From Fervidicoccus fontis Kam940 (GTDB taxonomy: Archaea; Thermoproteota; Thermoprotei_A; Sulfolobales; Fervidicoccaceae), in contig NC_017461.1 of assembly GCF_000258425.1 (NCBI RefSeq), positions 124,001 through 188,000 on the forward strand: DNA of 64,000 bases. Direction: 5' to 3'. The position numbers were made by a program, and so were the translations under genes. Of the stretch, positions 35,897-44,847 are shown piece after piece (the stretch's first letter is position 1; every line of letters begins with the position of its first letter). The notes beneath the pieces are model-generated. The model saw only the letters and a program-made list of their open reading frames with translations. It made no database searches and was not told the origin of the DNA.

Positions 35897-36979
35897 GTGA
35901 AAATGTTATTTGATCCGAGGCCAAAAGTAAATAAAAAAGATCTTTACGATTTCGAAAAAGAATTTGAATTTCTCAAGAAAAATATAGGAGAACCACTTTT
36001 AGTAGTATCGGGCTTAAGAAGAACGGGAAAAACATCTCTCATTCTTTCCACTCTCAATGATTCCGACATTCCTTATGTTTTCTTTGATATGAGAAGCATG
36101 CCGAATTCAAGAAGAGACCTATATCATCTCTTATCCGAAGGGCTCACTGACTTTCTTACTAGAATCTCAAACAAAGAAAAGTTTTACAAGTCCTTAACCA
36201 AGATGCTTAAGCTGATTAGAGGCATATCTGTAGATGGATTCGAAGTTTCTCTTTCATGGGGGAAAGATAGAGCTTCGCTTGTGGAAATTCTTAGAGCTTT
36301 AGATGAATCATGCGTTGAACACGGAATAAAAGCGGTTATTGTCTTTGATGAACTTCAGAGGGTAACAGGAAAATTATCTGTAGAGCTGGCTAATGCCATT
36401 GCATATTCGTATGATCACTTGAGGAATTTATCATTTATCGTTTCTGGCTCGGAAATGGGTGTACTATACCGATTCTTCGATGAGCCGAACGCTCCACTCT
36501 ACGGAAGAGCTTACCTTGAAGTAAAGACTAGAAGGCTTGACAAGGAAAAATCTATAGATTTCTTGAAAAGGGGATTCGAAGAATCGAAAATTAGAGTAAA
36601 TGATGAAGAATTAGAAGCTGCTGTTGATAAGCTTGACGGCATTATTGGCTGGCTGACTTATTACGGATATTCTAGAACAATGCAGAATAGAGATTTTGAA
36701 AGTATATGGAGAGAGGCTGTTACAATGGCTAGGCAGGAGCTTGAGAACTTTTTAAAAAACAGGGTAAGTGCAGAAAGATATAGAGCCGTATTAAAATTTC
36801 TCGCTAATGGAGAAAGAGAATGGAAAGAGCTCAAGAAAAAAATGGAAGATTTGGAAGGAAGGGTTTTAAGTGAAAGGGTGCTTTATGATATCCTCATTAC
36901 GTTGAGGAAATATTCAATAATTGATGATCAGAACAATTTCCTAGATCCTCTTGCTGAAGAAGCTGCAAGGAACTTATAG
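35897..36979 (+). CDS. Archaeal ATPase (AAA, PF01637-like)
   Basis: STAND-like archaeal ATPase of 360 residues. Walker A is GLRRTGKTS (residues 39-47), Walker B with acidic residues is VIVFDELQR (about 149-157), and sensor 1-like FIVSGSEMGVL follows (about 184-194), then the YLEVKTRRLDKEKSIDFL region and a C-terminal winged-helix-like domain (about 300-360). These proteins are highly multiplied in thermophilic archaea and their roles are unknown. GTG 35897 or ATG 35903 can start it; the family starts with a short FDPRPK motif. The gene stands between decayed neighbours, typical of mobile or rapidly moving genes. Confidence 0.8.
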   Translation: MKMLFDPRPKVNKKDLYDFEKEFEFLKKNIGEPLLVVSGLRRTGKTSLILSTLNDSDIPYVFFDMRSMPNSRRDLYHLLSEGLTDFLTRISNKEKFYKSLTKMLKLIRGISVDGFEVSLSWGKDRASLVEILRALDESCVEHGIKAVIVFDELQRVTGKLSVELANAIAYSYDHLRNLSFIVSGSEMGVLYRFFDEPNAPLYGRAYLEVKTRRLDKEKSIDFLKRGFEESKIRVNDEELEAAVDKLDGIIGWLTYYGYSRTMQNRDFESIWREAVTMARQELENFLKNRVSAERYRAVLKFLANGEREWKELKKKMEDLEGRVLSERVLYDILITLRKYSIIDDQNNFLDPLAEEAARNL

Positions 36980-37021
36980 TAAAAGTGATCTTTGAAGAAT
37001 AAAGGTTTTTAAGACTATTTT

Positions 37022-37952
37022 AAGCGATTTTGTTCAATATTAATAGGTTATTATTTTAGAACCATAACACCAAAATATAAAGATCTCTTTACTAATCTCG
37101 TCACTATTTTTGCAATAGCCACCCTTTATCCATATATGGTTCAACTGAGAACAGAAGCGCTAGGAAGGCAGTTGAAGCTTTGGAAGCAAATTATAATCTC
37201 ATTAATTTACGTATTCATTTTGTTTCCACTACTAGCAATATCTGTAGCGAATAAGTTGGGTCCTCAGTTTGGAATAGGATTTGTTGCAGCGAATTCGGTG
37301 CCAGCATCAAGCGCAGCACTTGGTTACGTTTTAATTTCGGCAGGAAACGCAGAACTTGCTACTGCCCTAATACTAATTTGACATAATTGTTGCAATTCCA
37401 GCCTTGCCAGTAATTTTGGGATTATACAGCAGGAGCATATCCGTCCCCGTGCCAATTGGCACAATTCTTATCTCACTGACTGAAATATTGATCCTCCCGC
37501 TGATTGCAGGACAGCTAATCAGAATATATATAGAGAAAAGTGTGGAAGCTTGAAGAGCTTAGAGTGATAAGGAGCTCACTTTCAGTAGCGACTATGATTT
37601 CACTGTTTGTTTTGATATTCATTATAATTTTTTCAAAAGCTTCATTGCTTATTGCAAAGCCAACAATTGCCTTAGAGATCATAGGTTATCAAACACTGAT
37701 AGTGTTCGGATTAATTGCGCTGTCTTTGGCTGTCGATAAGGTCCTGCGCATAAAGTATGAAGATCACCAATCAATTATATTGACTTCCATTACCAAAAAC
37801 GAAAGTGTTGCTGTAGCGATGGCTACAATGGCGCTTAGCCCTGCTGCCTCCGTAGTTCCGCAATAATCCTATTGATCCAGCCAGTGCTTGCAATTTCTTA
37901 CATTCATCTTGAAAAAGAGGTAAAGAAGTTATTAGGAACAGCAAACTCCTAA
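37022..37952 (+). pseudogene. Acr3/bile acid:sodium symporter-like arsenite permease, disrupted
   Basis: Three successive frames together read as one transporter of the Acr3/BASS superfamily. First, LYPYMVQLRTEALGRQLKLW and VPASSAALGYVLISAGNAEL end at 37381. A shifted frame then carries IVAIPALPVILGLYS and ILPLIAGQLI until about 37540. A third has ATMISLFVLIFIIIFSKASL and TSITKNESVAVAMATMALSP to 37866. A fourth has LIQPVLAISYIHLEKEVKKL to 37952. Three frameshifts, no clear start and a missing N-terminal part mean it cannot make a working pump. Parts of it had formed small open frames that are not real genes. Confidence 0.75.
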
Positions 37953-37983
37953 TTTTTAAGAAAAGCTTCAGCAATTGCTTGTT

Positions 37984-38484
37984 TCAAGACAATTCATATT
38001 TCTTTGTTTTTCCTATTAATAAGTCCATCAGAAGTTTTTCATGCTTCTTTTCATCTTCTTCTATAAGCTCAAAGATTTTTTTGATTCCTCCCTTTAAATT
38101 CTCTCCGAGAATCCTGGTGATAATCGAAGACAGAGCTTCCTCATAAACTCCTCCTTCATAATTAACCAGCATACTTATAATTTCATAAATTTGCTCGTCT
38201 GAAATTTTGTCTATTTTAAATACAGAGGCCTTTAATTGCTTTATAGAATTCAAGGAATCCATAAATAAGTCTCCAAGAATATCTCTACAAAGATCTTCAT
38301 CGGAGGATTCTCCGTTCAAAAGTCTATCGTAAATCAAATAATGCTTATAAGAGTCCATCCCGATGTATAAAAATATATGCTTGATGTCTTCTTTTTCTAT
38401 TTTGGAATAAAGCATGTTATAAACAAAATATGTTTCATATTCTATATCTCTTAAACACTTTAAGTATTCTTTAAATTCTTCCAT
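37984..38484 (-). CDS. Ferritin-like/rubrerythrin-related protein
   Basis: All-alpha protein of 166 residues with the four-helix pattern of ferritin-like proteins. Possible metal ligands: Glu in RDIEYETYFV (about 13-22), D-x-x-x-H in GMDSYKHYLIYD (about 42-53), Glu in NYEGGVYEEAL (about 108-118) and EEDEKKHEKLL (about 141-151). The ExxH pair in the last helix is present, whereas the first has Asp-Ser-Tyr-Lys-His instead of ExxH, so iron binding may be altered. No rubredoxin domain. Role might be peroxide or iron handling. It lies next to the dead arsenite pump and divergent from the aminotransferase. Confidence 0.6.
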   Translation of the reverse strand: MEEFKEYLKCLRDIEYETYFVYNMLYSKIEKEDIKHIFLYIGMDSYKHYLIYDRLLNGESSDEDLCRDILGDLFMDSLNSIKQLKASVFKIDKISDEQIYEIISMLVNYEGGVYEEALSSIITRILGENLKGGIKKIFELIEEDEKKHEKLLMDLLIGKTKKYELS

Positions 38485-38668
38485 AACTTTACATCTCTTT
38501 AAAATTTTCTCTTCATTTATGTTTTATATTTTTTCCGTTTGCTGAAAGATCTTAGGTTTTCAATAAATAAGTACGATCATTCCAATATATAATTGCGATC
38601 GATTTAACATTATTAATGCAAAAAACTTATATAAAACCTTCATTTTTTTTCAATTGGTGAATTATGCG

Positions 38669-39979
38669 TTGACGGAAAAATATCTTCAGGAAAGGAAAGA
38701 TTACGTAATAAGTGCAGTTTCCCTATACCATCCGATAACCGTCATAAGAGGAGAAAATGCTTTTTTATTTGATACTGAAGGAAAAAAATACATAGATTTC
38801 ACCTCAGGGATCGGAGTTACCTCTCTAGGACATGCAAATCCTGAGCTTATCGATGCGGCTGTAGAGCAGCTGAGAAAGTTGTGGCACATATCAATAATGA
38901 ACCTCAATTATCCTTCATATGTTGAGCTGGCAAAAAAGATATCCGAAGTATCTCCAGGAAAGGAGAAGAAAAGAGTTGCATTCTGGAACAGCGGATCAGA
39001 GGCGATTGACAACGCTATTAAGGTGGCAAGACAGGCGACTGGAAGGCATGTAATAGTTGCATTCGAAAATGCATTTCACGGAAGAGGCACTTACGGTCCA
39101 GCGCTGGCTGCTACAGGAAAATATATGCCATACAAAGAGAGCATGGAGCCATTTTCCCAAGGAGTTGAGCTTCTTCCATATCCTTATTGTTACAGATGTC
39201 CATTTAGGCACGAATATCCGGAATGTGGTCTAGCTTGTCTAGATTATATGAAAAAGTGGTTTACACATGCAAGATATCCTCCCAACAGAATTGCTGCATT
39301 TTTAATGGAGATGATCCAGGGAGAGGGAGGCTTCGTCGTTCCTCCAAAGGAGTATGTAAAGGAGCTGAAGAGCTTTTTGGAGTCAAATGGCATTCTGCTG
39401 ATAGATGATGAAGTTCAAGCAGGATTTGCGAGGACTGGAAAAATGTGGGCAGTTGAGCACTTTGATGTCGAGCCAGATATAATGGCATTTGCAAAGGCGG
39501 TAGCCAACGGCCTTCCACTCTCGGGAATCGCAGTTAGAGAGAGCATCGCGGAAAAAGTGCATTTAGGCTCCCTTGGGGGAACCTTTGGTGGAAACCCGGT
39601 CTCCTGCGCCGTTGGATTGAAAGTTTTAGAAATAATGAAAAGAGACAACCTTCCTGCTAGGGCTGAAATGCTTGGAAGGATAATTAGAAAGCGGCTAGAA
39701 GAAATGTATGAAAAATATGAAATAATAGGGGATGTGCGTGGCTTGGGGATAATGCAGGCAATAGAGATTGTAAAGGATAGAAAGACAAAAGAACCGGACG
39801 AGGATATAACAAAAAAGATAATAAATACAGCTAGAGAAAGGGGTCTTCTTTTGCTCATAGCCGGTCTATACTCTAATGTTATTAGGCTACATCCGCCTTT
39901 AACAATCGAAGAAGACGTGCTAAAAAGAGGGCTCGATATATTAGATGAGTCAATAAAAGAAGCTTTAAAAAAGAAGTAA
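38669..39979 (+). CDS. Class III aminotransferase, 4-aminobutyrate/ornithine type
   Basis: PLP-dependent class III aminotransferase, about 436 residues. Visible are NSGSEAIDNAIKVAR (phosphate binding, about 105-119), the PLP Asp in LLIDDEVQAGFARTG (about 246-260) and the Schiff-base Lys in AFAKAVANGLPL. The Cys-rich insertion CYRCPFRHEYPECGLAC (about 171-187) is a feature of an archaeal subgroup annotated as 4-aminobutyrate aminotransferase or racemase-like enzymes; it might bind a metal. TTG 38669 lies 8 bases behind AATTGGTGA and is preferred to the TTG at 38654. Substrate uncertain. Confidence 0.85.
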   Translation: MTEKYLQERKDYVISAVSLYHPITVIRGENAFLFDTEGKKYIDFTSGIGVTSLGHANPELIDAAVEQLRKLWHISIMNLNYPSYVELAKKISEVSPGKEKKRVAFWNSGSEAIDNAIKVARQATGRHVIVAFENAFHGRGTYGPALAATGKYMPYKESMEPFSQGVELLPYPYCYRCPFRHEYPECGLACLDYMKKWFTHARYPPNRIAAFLMEMIQGEGGFVVPPKEYVKELKSFLESNGILLIDDEVQAGFARTGKMWAVEHFDVEPDIMAFAKAVANGLPLSGIAVRESIAEKVHLGSLGGTFGGNPVSCAVGLKVLEIMKRDNLPARAEMLGRIIRKRLEEMYEKYEIIGDVRGLGIMQAIEIVKDRKTKEPDEDITKKIINTARERGLLLLIAGLYSNVIRLHPPLTIEEDVLKRGLDILDESIKEALKKK

Positions 39980-39982
39980 TTT

Positions 39983-42445
39983 TTACTTTTTCTTTAAATA
40001 TCCTATAATTATTAATGCGGTTAAGATAAAAGCGGATCCTAAACCTACCAATGCTAAATAGTTATATGAAGCAACTATGTTTATAATTGAGCTATATACG
40101 CTGAATCCTGCTGAATCCGTTACTTTTACTTGAATTTTATTTAAGCCATTCGCTAGAGAAAATGTATATTCCGGCTCACTGCTTGTTGATACGATCTTTC
40201 CGTTTAAATACCATGTATAAATGTATGGAGGCGTACCGTTATTAACGCTTACAAAGACCTCGACCTTGTTGTTTTCAAACAAAAAGTTACTTGATGAAGA
40301 AATATATGTGAAGTTACTCATAACGGGATCTGGATTTACATCTACTTTGATCTCTTTTGAAACTTCATATCCTGCTGAGTCTTTTGCAATGGCTTTAACA
40401 TAATAGCTTCCTGGATAGGTCGCATTAAGTATATACTGAGAGGTGTTAAAAGCAACGGGAGTTCCGTTGATCATCCATATATACATAAAAGGAGGAGTCC
40501 CTGAGCTCACATTTACAGTAAAAGCTATTGGAACGCCTACATCACTATTACTTCTTGCATAATCAAGACTGATCGCTGGAGGACTGTTTACTTTTATTTC
40601 AAGAAGCTTTTCTACGGTGAAATTCGCAGAGTCTTGTAAATATAGAACAACGAAGACAACTCCAGAGGCGCTTGGAGCATATGTAACATTAACTTTGCTC
40701 CCTTGCTGCAAAATACTTCCACTATCTATAAGAGACCCATTGGCATAGATAGAGTAGGTGTACTGAGGAGTGCCGTTAAATGCATAAAATGAGATACTTA
40801 TTGGTACACCGACATCTGTTTCTGTTGCATTTGCAGAAATAAAAACGAAAGGATCTGGGTTTACATTTATAGTATAACTATTTGAAAAAAAGGAATTCCC
40901 TAAAGAATCATTTACTTCAATAACAATATAATGCCCTCCCTCATTCAGAGGCTGAACAAATGCTAAAAAGTTTAGCTTATCTGAATAGGAAGTTAGCTGA
41001 TAGATTGGAGAACCGTCTACATAAATAATGTAAGTATATGGGGGAAGACCTCCGATGATCTGAGAACTTATTTCAATTGGAAAACCGACATCTGCATCTG
41101 CATTTGGATATGATATTGCAATTTTTGCGCTGAGTTTAGAGAGATTGACCGAGTAGAACACAGGATAAAAATTTCCGCTCCCTATTTGAACCGTGGGAAT
41201 TCCATCAATTAAATTTGTCGAGAGGTCATCTGCTCCTTCAGCTGTATCGCTCCCAAATCCATATAGAGACATGGGAAGAACAATTGTTTCATTCTCCAGA
41301 ACATATTTAAGCATCAGCTGGGCATTCATTTTTGTAAAATTAGTGATCTCTCTATTCCCTTCTCCTCCGAACACCAATTCAGAGTCGTAAAAATGTCCGC
41401 TTGGAGTTTGGGAGAAGCCCGAGATTATAAATGAAGCTGATGTTATCCCTGTTTGTGGTATAATAACTTTATCGTACCAAGTAATTTCTTCGCTTTCTCC
41501 CAGAGAATATCCAAATGAGATGTATACAGCGTTACTTGAGAAATTTTCGCTCACTGCAAGTTTTAAGTTCAAAGGAAGAGTATATTTTCTCATTTCTGTT
41601 GAATAAGCATAGTAGTCTTCTCCTACGTTGTCAACATAAACATACCCATTTCCTTTAACGCTCTGGTTTGTAAGGAAAGAAAAATGTGAAGTAAAGTTCC
41701 AAACGTTATCTACAAAGAACAAAGTATTATTATTAGTCCAGAAATTTGGAACGTTCTGAACCCAATATGTATAAGATCCGTATGTTGTATTCACCTGAAG
41801 AACAACGTTGAGCTGAAGACTAGCTCCGTATTCTGAAACCCCAGATGGAGACGTTGAATTATATGCCTCTATTGAGTATATGTTCGCTATTCCAATAGCT
41901 TCCTTGTAAAGCAATTCATATGGAATTAGGACTCCCGAGGAATTTACAACCCCATAGTCCGCAATTCCGATTGGCGCAGGAAGGCTGTTATAATATGAAT
42001 ATACATCTATAGGGATCGTTGAAACCTGGTAGCTTACATAAGCTATTTCGTTCGAGGCATCATTGTAAACTACTAGATAGTAAGTTCCGTAATGCATAGG
42101 ACCTATATTAGCTGAAATGTTATATCCTCTATAGGAATAAAGATATTCGATTGAGCCGGAAGATTTAAAAGTAGATAATTGGGAAGGAGTCATAAGATAC
42201 ACATCTACTATTTCACTGGAATTTACCTCAAATGTTATGTTCATTCCGCTTTCAACTTGTATAGGATAGTAGAGAAAGTAGTTAGGTTGGATGCTCACAT
42301 AACTTAATGAGCTTTTTTCTGGCACTTCTCCGAAAGGCTCAGATCTTGCAACTGAGCTATTTTCAACAAGTGCAACATTAGAAATACTCGCAATAGCAGT
42401 AACAAAAATAATTGTAAAAGCAAGGCAAAGAACTTTCTTCCTCAT
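39983..42445 (-). CDS. Surface-anchored protein with four PKD-like repeats
   Basis: Exported protein of 820 residues. The N-terminus has a signal peptide (KKVLCLAFTIIFVTAIASIS, residues 3-22) and the C-terminus one membrane helix (LVGLGSAFILTALIIIGYL) and a short KKK tail. The first 440 residues are beta-rich and of a type I do not recognise, perhaps peptide- or glycan-related. Residues from about 440 hold four PKD/Ig-like domains spaced by roughly 92 residues, three of which begin with DVGVPI or DVGFPI; all contain a GTPPYTYxWxxNG-like word. Many N-glycosylation sequons. Convergent with the aminotransferase, with 3 bases between the ends. Confidence 0.75.
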   Translation of the reverse strand: MRKKVLCLAFTIIFVTAIASISNVALVENSSVARSEPFGEVPEKSSLSYVSIQPNYFLYYPIQVESGMNITFEVNSSEIVDVYLMTPSQLSTFKSSGSIEYLYSYRGYNISANIGPMHYGTYYLVVYNDASNEIAYVSYQVSTIPIDVYSYYNSLPAPIGIADYGVVNSSGVLIPYELLYKEAIGIANIYSIEAYNSTSPSGVSEYGASLQLNVVLQVNTTYGSYTYWVQNVPNFWTNNNTLFFVDNVWNFTSHFSFLTNQSVKGNGYVYVDNVGEDYYAYSTEMRKYTLPLNLKLAVSENFSSNAVYISFGYSLGESEEITWYDKVIIPQTGITSASFIISGFSQTPSGHFYDSELVFGGEGNREITNFTKMNAQLMLKYVLENETIVLPMSLYGFGSDTAEGADDLSTNLIDGIPTVQIGSGNFYPVFYSVNLSKLSAKIAISYPNADADVGFPIEISSQIIGGLPPYTYIIYVDGSPIYQLTSYSDKLNFLAFVQPLNEGGHYIVIEVNDSLGNSFFSNSYTINVNPDPFVFISANATETDVGVPISISFYAFNGTPQYTYSIYANGSLIDSGSILQQGSKVNVTYAPSASGVVFVVLYLQDSANFTVEKLLEIKVNSPPAISLDYARSNSDVGVPIAFTVNVSSGTPPFMYIWMINGTPVAFNTSQYILNATYPGSYYVKAIAKDSAGYEVSKEIKVDVNPDPVMSNFTYISSSSNFLFENNKVEVFVSVNNGTPPYIYTWYLNGKIVSTSSEPEYTFSLANGLNKIQVKVTDSAGFSVYSSIINIVASYNYLALVGLGSAFILTALIIIGYLKKK

Positions 42446-42613
42446 TTATAGTAGACCTCGCTCAGCAAATATAAATAAGCATTTTTTTAAAAGCTTTTCT
42501 ATTTAAATTATGAAGGTGCTTTTGAAAGCTTTTTCTTTTTGTTTTAGTACATATTGAAAAAATATAACCTAATTTTACTTACTTTTAATGTTTTTTAAGA
42601 CTGGGGAACTAAG

Positions 42614-43835
42614 TTGACCGGAAAGCTTGAAAACCTAAAGAGAATTCTAGCTATAGGTCCAGCAACTTTAGTTTCTGTCGCATATATTGATCCGGGAAAT
42701 TTTGGGACGAATATTGAAGCTGGCTCTAAATACGGGCTCACTCTGCTTTGGGTCGTCTGGCTTTCCGGAGCAATGGCGATCATGTTTCAGTATATTTCCG
42801 GAAAGGTTGGTATTGTCACGGAAAAAGGACTGCTTGACGTATCGATGGCAAAGCTCAGAAAAAATGAAAAAAAGCTCTACTTTTTCGGACTGTTTATTGC
42901 GATACTCGCCACCGACATGGCGGAGTTCGTAGGTATGGCTGTCGGTTTTCACCTAATTTTAGGCATACCGCTCTCAATTTCAGCTGGCCTCTCAGTTGTG
43001 GATGTTCTCTTGCTTTTTTTACTTACTGAAGACTTAGGGAGAATGGAAATTGTAATAGCAGGACTTGTAGGGATTGTTGGATTAAGCTACTTGATCGAGT
43101 TAGTAATTGTTCATGCTAATCCTGAAGAAATTCTCATGCATTCATTCATCCCTTATTTAAGTGGAAGTGAAATGATCCTGACCGCAACAAGCATAATAGG
43201 TGCGACAATAATGCCTCATGCAATTATTCTTCATTCGTATTTGTCTGCAGAAAAGTCAGCAGGGAAAGGAGGAATTAAACAAAAAAGGGGAAATTAAGAA
43301 CCATCTTAAAGAAACACTCGTTAATTTAGGAGGTGCCAGCCTTGTTAATGCTGCAATACAGATAATGAGCTATTATGCATTTTATCTAAAAGGGTTGACT
43401 AATATTACTAGCTTGGAAAGTGCGTATTACACATTAGCTCCTCTTTTCGGTGCTTTAGCATCATGGATTTTTGCGATCTCTCTCTTCTCGTCTGGATTGA
43501 GCTCCTCTATGGTAAGTGTAATAGCTGGAGTAAAGATATTGGAAAGCTATTTTGGAACTCCTACTAAGCAGTGGAAAGTTAGGTTAATGCTGAGATTGAT
43601 AAATATGGTGCCATTTCTAATTGCAGTTTACCTTGGAGTGGACATGATGAGCATTCTCGTCTATACCCAGGCAATTCTCTCTTTCTCTCTTCCCCTTGTG
43701 CTCTTTCCTCTTATTAATATAAGTAAAGATGGAAATTTAATGGGAGGATACAAAATTAGTAAGCCTCTTTACGTTATATCCTTAGTATCTACCGTATTTA
43801 TTGTCCTAATAAACATCGCTATGTTTGTCTTTTAA
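42614..43835 (+). pseudogene. NRAMP-type Mn2+/Fe2+ transporter, interrupted by one frameshift
   Basis: Two overlapping frames form one NRAMP protein. The first (TTG 42614 to 43297) has the metal-binding YIDPGNFGTNIEAG (DPGN, about 26-39), DMAEFVGMAVGFHLILGIPL and GATIMPHAIILHSYL (MPH, helix 6). The second, from about 43280, continues with HLKETLVNLGGASLVNAAIQ through to MFVF at 43835. Summed length about 405 is normal for the family. The shift lies in a cytoplasmic loop after helix 6 near AAACAAAAAAGGGG (43278-43291): skipping one A joins the frames. It may be a sequencing error, a recent mutation or recoding; every core motif is intact. Confidence 0.8.
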
Positions 43836-43840
43836 TTTTT

Positions 43841-43877
43841 CTGACCTCCTTCCCAGCTTAAAAAGCGAGGCTTTCAG
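43841..43877 (-). mobile_element. IS200/IS605-like terminal palindrome, copy 2 (diverged)
   Basis: On the minus strand it reads CTGAAAGCCTCGC, TTTTTAA, GCTGGGAAGGAGGTCAG, the same outline as the copy at 22005-22040. Both share CTGAAAGCCTCGC at one end and GGAGGTCAG at the other, but the inner stem is degraded. It begins five bases after the stop of the NRAMP gene. No transposase is near, so it is a solo end or miniature element. Confidence 0.55.
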
Positions 43878-44082
43878 TTATAAAGAGTATTTGCAAAAAG
43901 AATTTTGAATATTTGGAAGTAGATTTATCCAAACCATTATTCGAAAAAACGATAGAAAAATAAATTAGTGATAATTTTCATCCTGTAGATCAGATGCTTT
44001 TTCGTTTTTCGTTTACACTTTTTTTGTAATTAATCAGATGCTGGTTTATATCCAATTTCGTTACGACTTTAAAGACAAAGCT

Positions 44083-44388
44083 CTATATTTCAACAAGCTC
44101 TTCAATCGGTATAAATCTTCTATACCACTTATCAAAAATCTCTCTAGTAATAATGTGTAGCTCGATTGGTTCATCTATCGATTTAAAAACCTTCACCATT
44201 ATTTCATATTTCAATTCAATTTTTTCTGTTATTATCAAAATATCAATGTCGCTTGAGGCTACGTTTTTTCCCTTGACAGCTGAGCCAAAAATATATAGTT
44301 TTGCATTAGGGTCAAAGCTGTTTACAATTTCTTTAATTTTTCTCCCTATTTCTATATAATTTTTAAAATTTGCTTTATAGGAAAACAT
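44083..44388 (-). CDS. MNT-type nucleotidyltransferase, antitoxin of HEPN/MNT pair
   Basis: Minimal nucleotidyltransferase of 101 residues. The active-site pattern GSAVKGKNVASSDIDILII (about 36-54) gives GS-x(n)-D-x-D, the hallmark of the fold. In studied pairs the MNT protein adds nucleotides to the HEPN toxin to silence it. The start ATG shares one base with the stop of the upstream HEPN gene, so the two are coupled. C-terminal helices (FDKWYRRFIPIEELVEI) are typical. Confidence 0.85.
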   Translation of the reverse strand: MFSYKANFKNYIEIGRKIKEIVNSFDPNAKLYIFGSAVKGKNVASSDIDILIITEKIELKYEIMVKVFKSIDEPIELHIITREIFDKWYRRFIPIEELVEI

Positions 44389-44774
44389 TATAATTCATCA
44401 ATTATAGGTTTAAATACTTCTTTGACAAATTTAAAAAGGCTAATTGTTTCCTTTTCTTCATAAGTATAAGGGAAATATCTTGAAGCCACGTATGCCTCCT
44501 CTAATCTTGCTATGTAATGCAGTTTATCCTCGTCTTCAATAAATGAACGCAATTTTGTATTTATTTTTGTTAAATCTTTTATAAGTCTTCTAATTGAATG
44601 AGTCCTTGGATAAGTTCCAAAATGCACCAGCATTTTATATTTTAAAATAAGCTGGCAGTACTGCTCCAAGCTAAAAACTGCGAGGTCCCATTCCTTTTTC
44701 CCAATAAGATCCTCAGAATTCCTTAAAAAAGCTTCAGCCCTTCTCTTTATGATTTCCGCTTCTTCAAAAGACAG
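44388..44774 (-). CDS. HEPN-domain protein, probable toxin, CTG start proposed
   Basis: HEPN ribonuclease-like protein. A conventional start at TTG 44669 would cut off a large part of the domain. The frame remains open for 35 more codons upstream, adding EEAEIIKRRAEAFLRNSEDL and KKEWDLAVFSLEQYCQLILK, which is the family's usual N-terminal helix. The only plausible start there is CTG 44774, six bases behind GGTGA (44781-44785 on the minus strand). This gives 128 residues, the usual HEPN length. The PRTHSIRRL segment fits the conserved region of the domain. It is coupled to the MNT partner by a one-base overlap. Confidence 0.75.
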   Translation of the reverse strand: MSFEEAEIIKRRAEAFLRNSEDLIGKKEWDLAVFSLEQYCQLILKYKMLVHFGTYPRTHSIRRLIKDLTKINTKLRSFIEDEDKLHYIARLEEAYVASRYFPYTYEEKETISLFKFVKEVFKPIIDEL

Positions 44775-44847
44775 TTCTGTTCACCATGAGTTCTTTAGGT
44801 TTGTTTTTATTATAAGTTTTGCCTATACAATAATTTCGACAATAGTA

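Noticed and set aside
37136-37866. Two small membrane-protein-like open frames
   Set aside because: They are pieces of one Acr3-like pseudogene in different frames, not separate genes.
43218-43835. Open frame read as an independent transporter gene
   Set aside because: It is the second half of the frameshifted NRAMP gene; its first 20 codons overlap the first frame and lack family similarity.
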